From contig NW_021167091.1 of assembly GCF_003711515.1 (NCBI RefSeq), positions 268,340 to 332,339 on the forward strand: a stretch of DNA of 64,000 nt, in the 5' to 3' direction. The stretch comes from Sodiomyces alkalinus F11. Lineage: Eukaryota > Ascomycota > Sordariomycetes > Glomerellales > Plectosphaerellaceae. Below the pieces are notes generated by a model. It did no database searches and had not been told where the DNA came from. It saw nothing but the letters and a program-made list of their open reading frames with translations. Numbering within the stretch: position 1 is the first letter of the stretch; each line of letters opens with the position of its first letter. Positions 57,151 through 64,000 of this stretch are shown here, one piece after another. The translations under genes were made by a program, and so were the position numbers.

Positions 57151-58739
57151 GGGGCTAGAGCCGCGAAGTATATAGGATATCGGGGGGATATAAAGAGAAC
57201 GGACGGATAAGGGGAAAGTATTATAAAACAAATAAGATTATAAGTAGGATACTATAGGAGTAATAGTAAACGATTCTAGAAATAGATAATAAACTATATT
57301 AGCGATATAAATAATCGCGGTAATAGTAAGTAGGAAAGGAAGGGGAATAAAAGGCGAATACTATATACGCGATATTATTTTTCCTAGCGCTATATAAAGC
57401 GCCGTGGTAACTATGACTACAGCGGCCAATAGAACGTATATATAGGTTTAATACTTTTATTCCTACTATTTCTGGTAATTCCCTAGGGTTCACGGCTATT
57501 ACCTAGGGCGGCGGTAATATTCGTCTTATATCGTATCGCCGGTATACCTTGTAACCCTTAGTCTTTTAGTTCCGCCGCGTACCTTATAGCTCTTTAACGT
57601 CTCGCGGTTCTTTAATATCCCGCGGTTCTTTAATATCGCCTAGCTATAATGCCCTCGGAACCTCTTTTTCTTTTAGGCTATCCTTAGATTAACTAAGATC
57701 TTTTATCTATTCTTAAAGATATCGGTTAATTTCTACGCCTTTATAGCTTAGTACTTATATAGGTCTCGCTATTTATTAGCAGTAATCGAACTTTAGCTAT
57801 ATAATAGCTTTCGTCTATAAGTATCTACCCCGGGTGATATAAGCCCTATATCCCGCGGGCGTCCTTTAGCAGCGATAGTATTTATAGTAAGCGGGAAAGA
57901 AAGGAAAGGGAAGAAGGGAAAGGAAGGAGTATATATCGTAAAACGACGGAGATACGCTAAGGGGAGATAGTAAGCTATAGTATAGAGTAATACTGTAACG
58001 GTATACTATAGGCGGGTGAGAAATTAGTGGTAAATACGATACTCTATAGGTTATGCTATAAGTTATCGTCCTAATCGCTAGCTTTACCTAGGCCTGCCTT
58101 AGCGTTCTGCCCGGGGAACGGGTCCGTAATAGGATCTATAGCGTTATCCGGGTATCCGAGATAAGCCTAGGGTTCTGGCCGGAAATAATAGACATAGCGG
58201 TATACTATAGCCTACCTAAGTAAGGGTAGCCTTAATAGACTTATCGGTCACGGTTAAAGGCGAGTCTATTATAGGGAAGCCCTCTCTTTAATAGGGAGGA
58301 TAAGCGAAGGGACCTCGGGTAAATCTAATAGAGGCTAGTAGAATACGGGGAGGCCCTCCCTTTACTAGAGAGAACTAGCTAAGGGTGCCTCGGGTAGCCC
58401 GATAATAAAGTCTATAGCTTATACGGAGGCTAGAGTATAGCCCCTAAGCCTTAGGATACGTGGCCTTAGGTATAGACTAATTCCACGTTTTTCCTTTTAG
58501 GGTTACTAAGCCGTTAGCACCGGGTATTCTCGGTATATTTAGCCGGTTTTAGTTAGCGGGCCTATTAGTAAGAAAACGGTCTCCGTAAAATACGGGTAAA
58601 GGGAAGATTACGGTAAGAGAGGCTAGCTCCCCTTATACTCCGCGGGAAACAAATTAAATAAAAGGGGGATTATCGAGTAGCTTAGTACCACGGTAGAAGG
58701 GCGGGGGATTATCGTAAGGTATTAGAGCTCCTAATCGAT

Positions 58740-59340
58740 CTATGGTGAATACTAGTATAGGTTAGTATAGGCGTTATTCCTACGCTTAACGGTAACCTTG
58801 GATTACTTAGTATACTCCGTAGGGGGGGGAAAGAAAAAAGGGGGGGGGAATTATCGGGTAGCTTAGTACCATGGTAAAGCTAGTATATAGGATAGTACGG
58901 TCGCTATCCTACGCCCTTAGCGATGATTAGGGTAGTTATTATCGGTATAGGTTAGTATAATCGCTATCTTACGCCCGATTAGCGATTATTAAGAAGATTA
59001 GTATTATATTAGAGCTAGGGATCTATAGTAGGTGCTAGTATAGGTTAGTATAAGCGCTATTCCTACGCTTAGCTAATAACCTTAGATTCCCTAATATACT
59101 CCACGGAGAAAAGAAAAAAAGGGGGGGGAGGGAAGGATAGTTATCTGAAGGCTGGTGCGCCCCATAGTTTCTTATCAGGGCACTAGTTCTACGGAGGATA
59201 CTAGTATATAGGATAGTATAGTCGTTATACTATACCCTTAGGCGATCGTTGTAAACGGTTAGTATTAGTATAGGTCGGTATAGTCGCCCGCGCCGACTTA
59301 GGATTTTTAGGAAGGTTATCGCGGTATCGGAGCTTAGGTT
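58740..59340 (+). repeat. Hairpin-forming iteron array of element B
   Basis: Same units as at 35,820-36,330: GTTAGTATA, then TCGCTATCYTACGCCC, then TAGCGATT. The perfect arms AATCGCTA (58,959-58,966) and TAGCGATT (58,980-58,987) around a 13-base loop are retained even though the element has many RIP changes. Confidence 0.75.
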
Positions 59341-59631
59341 CTATAGCTACTAGTCGTTATAAAGGCAGGTAACGATCTATAATATACGGCTAGAGGACGG
59401 TGGTTCCCTTTACTACTCCATGCCTAGACCTATTAAAGGGGAGGCGTCTTCGCCTAGCGCGCCTTATATCTATTTAGTTTTAGTACACGTAGTTCGCGCC
59501 TTTAAGAGCGGCAACGCCCAGCATACTAGTATTCGCTAGTAAACCATATATTTATTTAGTCTTAGTATATATAGTCTACGCTAGTCGGCGGTACACGAAC
59601 CTTAACCGAAAGCTTAGTTACTACTATTTAA

Positions 59632-59989
59632 TATACCCTAACTAGGCATATATCTAGCCAGCTAGTACTATCGGACCTAGGGATTCTAGGGTTTAGAAAG
59701 GGGTAACTCTTACTATAAAATATAAGGTATAATAAAGATGTCTTATCTAAGCTAACGGGGCGCGCTCCCGGGACTTAAGTATTCCACGGGTAAACCCCGT
59801 AGAATCCTCGGCTCCTATATATAAAAACCTAGGGGATTTCCCGGTATTCACTAATTATGCCCTAGTAAAGCTATAGTATACCCTAAAGGTACCTATAGCG
59901 TACCCTGTGGGTGCTATAGCCTATACTATAAAACCGCTAGGGTACCCCGTGGTATGCCCGGGTATTCCCGGCAGAATCTAGGGCGTATC
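59632..59989. repeat. Element B right terminal repeat (358 bp)
   Basis: Starts TATACCCTAACTAGGCATAT and ends GGGCGTATC. Direct repeat of 54,914-55,271. ACTAA follows at 59,990-59,994. Confidence 0.87.
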
Positions 59990-59994
59990 ACTAA

Positions 59995-60190
59995 CACTAT
60001 AATCTGACTATAGCTTTAGCCTACGATACGCTAAAGACCCCGAAGCTCTAGCCTTAAATCTCGAGATAGTTCTTAAAAGCCAGGCTACGGGGTTTAGTTC
60101 TATAAAATTAGCAGTAAGACGTCCCGACGAGTAGCTCTAATCGACTAGCTATTAAGCCGGTTCTATTACGAGGCTAAAGGAGAGCCAGGG
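59995..60190 (-). pseudogene. Probable N-terminal piece of the split Tc1/mariner transposase
   Basis: Minus-strand coding-like sequence (WLLRTISRFKARASGS, then RRLKL) directly outside element B. It is assigned to the transposase at 53,990-54,908 by position across the insertion rather than by a diagnostic motif. Confidence 0.4.
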
Positions 60191-60528
60191 GGGCTAAAAC
60201 GTCTCCCGCCTCTAAATAGGGTAATTCTACTAAGAGATTCGTCGACTATAGGCAGGCGACGAAGCCACGAAGTCTTAGGCGTAGATAGGCGTTAAATCTC
60301 GATATCCTCGATATTAGGCAGGTTAGATATAGCGTTAATAGCGGTTATATTAGAAAGAGCTGCTTTAATAATTCTAACGATAGCTTTAAAATAGGGATTA
60401 TAAAAAGACTAGTAAAGTTATAAGTGCTTAAAGTTAGAGGGTTTAGGTGGAAAAAGACGTCTTAAATATCGTGATAGCTTTAATTATATTAATAATAGCT
60501 TAATAATCGCTATAGTTAATAACACAGT
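60191..60528. other. Unassigned RIP-altered stretch
   Basis: No coding frame or repeat was recognised. It probably includes the end of the Tc1/mariner element and the flank into which LINE-R was inserted. Confidence 0.5.
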
Positions 60529-60829
60529 GCCTATTAACCACAGGCGCGTAATAGGAGTAAAATCGATAAAACTACTAAGACGGAGCTTATAACTACCGCC
60601 TCCCTCCCGGGATACTATTATAGCGGTATCGTAACGCCGACGCTACGGTATAGCTAGAAGAGACGTGGGATAGTGGCCCGATCTAGTCCACGCAGAATTC
60701 GTAACGGACTTACTTTTCGTAATGTAAGCGCTCCCCCCCTCGCCCGTGGCGGGATATAGCGCGGAACCGATAGGAGACTAAAAGGGGACTACCGCGCCCC
60801 CTAGAACTAAGAGTAACTAAGATTAATGT

Positions 60830-62050
60830 AGAAATTTAGGCCTTATTAGTTAACGGGAATACGATTAAGTAGGTTATAGAGCTAGTAGAGAAATTAACCA
60901 CGATACGTATTACCCGTAAGGACGCCGGCGTAACACTGCTAGCTTATCTATACGTTACTATTCGCCACGTTATCCGAGAGGAACTCCGAAAAGGAATAAA
61001 CGGCACGAAAAATACCTAGGCTAATATTATAGCCCGGGCTCCCGTGGCGGTACCGCCGCGGGACCCCGCCCCCTTTAAAGTGATCCCCGCTAGGTATTAC
61101 CGGGAACTAATTATCCGCTAAGGAACCCTCCCCGAAGACTAGCCCCTTAAAGATAGGACTCTAAAGAAGATTATTTAAGCTATAAACGCGACGATTACCC
61201 GATATAATATTATAGCGGCACGGAAGCTACCGAGCGGGGATATCTACCTTACCTTTACCGAAGGGGTATAGTAGTAGGCTACTTATAAGGAATAATAGAT
61301 TAAGAAGGCCTTTAGTCAAGGAGCTACCCTAGCCGTACGCACCTACCCTATACTAGTTAAGGCTATCCCCCGGGAGGTCCTTAACGCCTTATCCGAAGAA
61401 GATCTACTAGTATCTATACGGGATATAAACCCTAAGGTAAAAATTATCCGAGCTTAATAGCGGGTACCCCGCCGTGGTATTAGTAGGGTAGCGCTCCTCC
61501 TTATCGAATCTGCTTCGCCGGAAGGGGCGGTAAGCCTTATCCGGAATACCCTCCTCTTTAAAGGGGGTAGCTATATCTATAAATTGTACGACCCCGACCT
61601 AAGCCCCCTAAGGTGCTATAAGTGTCTATACTTCGGTTACTAAGCGAATAGCTGCCCTATAGCGGAGAGGGTATACCGCTACTACGCTAAGCCCGAATCG
61701 GCGTACCTAGAGGGCCTAGGATATTACGAAGCTATAGCGCTAGGGCGCCCCCGCCACTACGCCGCCTATACTAGAGATTATAATACCTTCGACGATTCGT
61801 GCCGGCTACTAAAGAAAGAGGCTAAAAAGACCCGCGAAGCGTATAAGTACTAAGCTAGGGACTTTAATATTACCCGCTAGACCGAAGCGGTATACCCACG
61901 GTAGCCGTAGATTTTCCCCCCTATTATTATCGCCTAAGACTAGGACTAACCCCTTTATAGAGGTAGGGGTCGGCCCCCGAAAAGGACTAGGGGATAGGAA
62001 GACTCCCTATTACTAGGCCTAATAAACGCCTATATAGTCCCCCGCGGGGC
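60830..62050 (+). pseudogene. LINE-R ORF1 (Gag-like, zinc knuckle)
   Basis: Degraded nucleic-acid-binding ORF1. Readable parts include LPSGDIYLTFTEGV near 61,230, LVKAIPREVLNALSEEDLLVSI near 61,360-61,420, SLIRNTLLFKGGSYIYKLYDPDL near 61,540-61,600 and a zinc knuckle CYKCLYFGY.ANSC at about 61,615-61,655 with three Cys retained. The order and position before the endonuclease fit Tad-type LINEs. Several Trp/Gln codons are stops. Confidence 0.7.
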
Positions 62051-62139
62051 TAGTAAGGCACCGTAGTAGGAATCCTAGAGCTAGACCCCGGTTATACCGG
62101 GTACGTTATCTTAGCCCCCCCCCCCCTTTAATTAAAATC

Positions 62140-64000
62140 CACGTCCTTTCGTGGAATATAGGGAGGAGTTAGGCGTGGCGGGAGCTACTACTCCGGTACC
62201 GCGCTGAGTACGACGTGATAGTAATTTAGGAACCCAGCCTTAACCGTTTCACGAAAAGCCCCGTAAGCCCCTCCTAAGGGGTATACCGGCTAATTTAGGG
62301 AGGAGGCCGTGCCCTCTTATATATCTATAAAAGATACCCGCTATATACGTAGACGTGGCGGGCCTACTGCGATACCTACACGGTTATATTCGGGACTAAA
62401 GACGATGCCCTTATAATCTGGTTAATCTACTTAGAGAACTATTAGTTAGCCAGGATCCCCTAGAATACGCCCCTATAAGATATATTCGACACGGCACCGC
62501 TATAGGGCCAATACGTCCTTATAGGGGACTTTAACCTATATTACCCCCTATAGTTATAGCCACCGCGGTACTACCCCCGAGCCGATACTCTATTTACCCT
62601 AGCGACCCGGTAGAACCTAGACCTAGTAACCCCCCCCGGAATAACTATATAGTACCGCCCGGGTAGATATACTAGTACTATCGACCTTATATAGGTAATT
62701 CAAGAGCTCCGCTACGACTTTAGCGGCCCGGATAAAACCGTTATCGGGTCTAACTATTATTTATAGATAGCCCGAATCCTTATAGAGACGGATACCTTAT
62801 CGATTACCGCGACGATACTACCGCGGGACTTAGCCGGGCCCCGCTAGGTCTAGAAAGACTTCGACCCCTTATAGATCCCCTAGCTTACCGCTACGCCGCT
62901 ATAGTAGACCGGCCCTTTTATATTACCACGGGATATCGATTTAGTACTTAATAACCTAATAAAAGACCTTATAACTATAGCCGATAAGGCCGCGCCGCGC
63001 CGCCGTAGGGGTACCCCTAGACGCCTATCTACCCCTTAGTAGAACGCTAAGCTAACCGTCTTTACCTAGGAAGTAAGCCGCCTTTACCGTAGATAAATAT
63101 CGAGGAAGTCCCGGAACCGATAGGACGACTTTGAAGAAGCGGAAAGGTGCCGAGATAAGGCTATAGTGGTAGCGAAGCGGCTATACTAGCGGTACCTACT
63201 TTACTTAACCGGGAAGGATAATAGTCTTCTTTAGCGGCTATAAAAATAGGAACGAACTAAAGGGGTTATACTACCGGACCCCCCGTTAGTACTACTACTA
63301 TACTAAGAGAATAACGATTACCCGGTAACTATACACGTAGAGAAGGCCGAAGTCCTTAGCCGGAAATTCTTCCCNNNNNNNNNNCCCCCCCCTCCTTACC
63401 GCCCCTAGGCCTTTAGGCGCGGAATTCCCCCCGGGGTAGGATATCCGCCGAGATATTACCGTAGCGGATATATAGGGGCGCCTTAAGAAAATAAAACCCT
63501 AGGCGGTATTAGGACCCGATAGACTCCTAGCAGGGCTCCTAAAAGCGTATAGACCCCCTTTATACTAAAGACTTAATACTATCTTTATAGCGTGCCTTAA
63601 AGCGAGCTATTACCCGAAGAGGTGCCGTCACGCTACCGTAGTAGTCCTTAAGAAGGAAGGCCGGCCGCTAGCCGACTATAGGAGAGTAAAAGGCTAACGA
63701 CCGATATTACTCCTTAGTATAATAGGTAAGGTCTTTAAGGGGATACTAGCTAACCGGATCGCGATTATAGTAGAGGAGTAACGGCTTCTCCTAGAGGGAT
63801 AAATAAGTAACCGGATAAGGCGAAGTATAAAGATAGTAGTATAAAGAGTTATAAAGGCCGTAAGAGCGAGCTAGCCTACGACGGCACCGCTTTAATACTT
63901 TAACTAGATATTAAAGGCGCCTTTAATACTATCCCCTATTCTCGCCTCCTTAGAGTGCTTAAAAGGAAAGGCTTCCCCCGGTAGCTTATTACCCTAATTA
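62140..64000 (+). pseudogene. LINE-R ORF2 (endonuclease and reverse transcriptase), partial
   Basis: An exonuclease-endonuclease-phosphatase type nuclease starts near 62,140 (KIHVLSWNI), with YDVIVI.EPSLNRF at about 62,210, GVYRLI at 62,280 and IGDFNLYYPL at 62,520-62,550, the family's conserved GDFN motif. Reverse transcriptase begins after the short N gap, with YRPILLLSIIGKVFKGILANRI at about 63,690-63,755 and LDIKGAFNTI near 63,905-63,935, its first catalytic block. The rest is beyond the window. Together these would nick the target and copy the RNA at that nick. RIP stops mean it is inactive. Confidence 0.8.
63375..63384. other. Assembly gap (10 N)
   Basis: Ten N within LINE-R ORF2, next to a C-run. 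Reading frame across it cannot be judged. Confidence 1.

Larger units (their letters stand above)
54914..59989 (-). mobile_element. Element B: second copy of the unrecognised family
   Basis: 5,076 bp with 358-bp direct terminal repeats. The layout equals element A: degraded minus-strand frame (55,560-57,150), purine tract (57,890-57,930), G-runs, hairpin array (58,740-59,340), right repeat. The internal sequences of A and B align along much of their length, for example 33,241-33,285 with 56,490-56,535. It is inserted in the Tc1/mariner copy. No polymerase, integrase or recombinase motif was seen. Confidence 0.75.
60529..64000 (+). mobile_element. LINE-R: Tad-like non-LTR retrotransposon, cut by the window end
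   Basis: Plus-strand LINE of the same family as LINE-L, seen from its 5' end into the reverse transcriptase. The 5' limit is where similarity to LINE-L begins (GCCTATTAACCA). ORF1 covers about 60,830-62,050 and ORF2 begins near 62,140. Ten N lie at 63,375-63,384. RIP-type stops occur throughout. Confidence 0.85.

Noticed and set aside
57299..57493. Minus-strand 64-codon open frame in element B
   Set aside because: Element A has no open frame at the corresponding place; it lies upstream of the shared degraded frame.

Overview
The window comes from a filamentous ascomycete (Pezizomycotina). Two intron-containing genes with fungal-type short introns (52-70 bp) sit in a small island of ordinary sequence (about 37,680-42,420). 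Almost everything else is transposon sequence heavily altered in the manner of repeat-induced point mutation (RIP): CpA and TpG are scarce, TpA is everywhere, CpG is kept, Trp/Gln codons have become stops, and zinc-knuckle Cys codons (TGY) have become Tyr (TAY). Most open reading frames outside the island are therefore accidents; I identified elements from their ends and from degraded protein similarity.

Left half (1-37,600) is one stack of nested insertions, resolvable from target-site duplications (TSDs) and interrupted reading frames. The oldest layer is a minus-strand Copia element (Copia-2, about 20,223-37,560 in pieces). Into it went a plus-strand Copia (Copia-3, 22,807-28,450), a 5'-truncated Tad-like LINE (29,617-31,357), an LTR-like element of a family I do not recognise (element A, 31,520-37,006), and a minus-strand Tad-like LINE (LINE-L, 1-6,605 plus 20,177 to about 20,222). 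LINE-L was split by a Gypsy chromovirus (6,606-20,171; TSD CGGTG), itself split between integrase and chromodomain by Copia-1 (8,904-15,237; TSD AGTTA).

The gene island holds MCM3, a subunit of the MCM2-7 replicative helicase (+ strand, two introns), facing a MAK32-like PfkB-family protein (- strand, one intron). An 83-bp sequence lies upstream of each gene in the same orientation relative to transcription, so the copies form an inverted repeat around the island.

Right half: 42,444-47,040 holds RIP-degraded coding-like sequence that I cannot assign, including an in-frame 15-bp tandem repeat. 47,280-51,500 is a large degraded transposase-like gene interrupted by a solo LTR of the chromovirus (48,766-48,980; TSD TTATC). 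51,540-53,990 is non-coding, with a tandem repeat and a stretch where RIP-type mutations fall mainly on one strand. A Tc1/mariner transposase (53,990-54,908 and 59,995 to about 60,190) is split by a second copy of the unrecognised family (element B, 54,914-59,989). The window ends in a second Tad-like LINE (LINE-R, about 60,529-64,000), of the same family as LINE-L.

The most unusual object is the A/B family: about 358-bp direct terminal repeats, one degraded minus-strand reading frame of unknown function, and a conserved array of hairpin-forming repeats between that frame and the right terminal repeat. No reverse transcriptase or integrase was seen in it.
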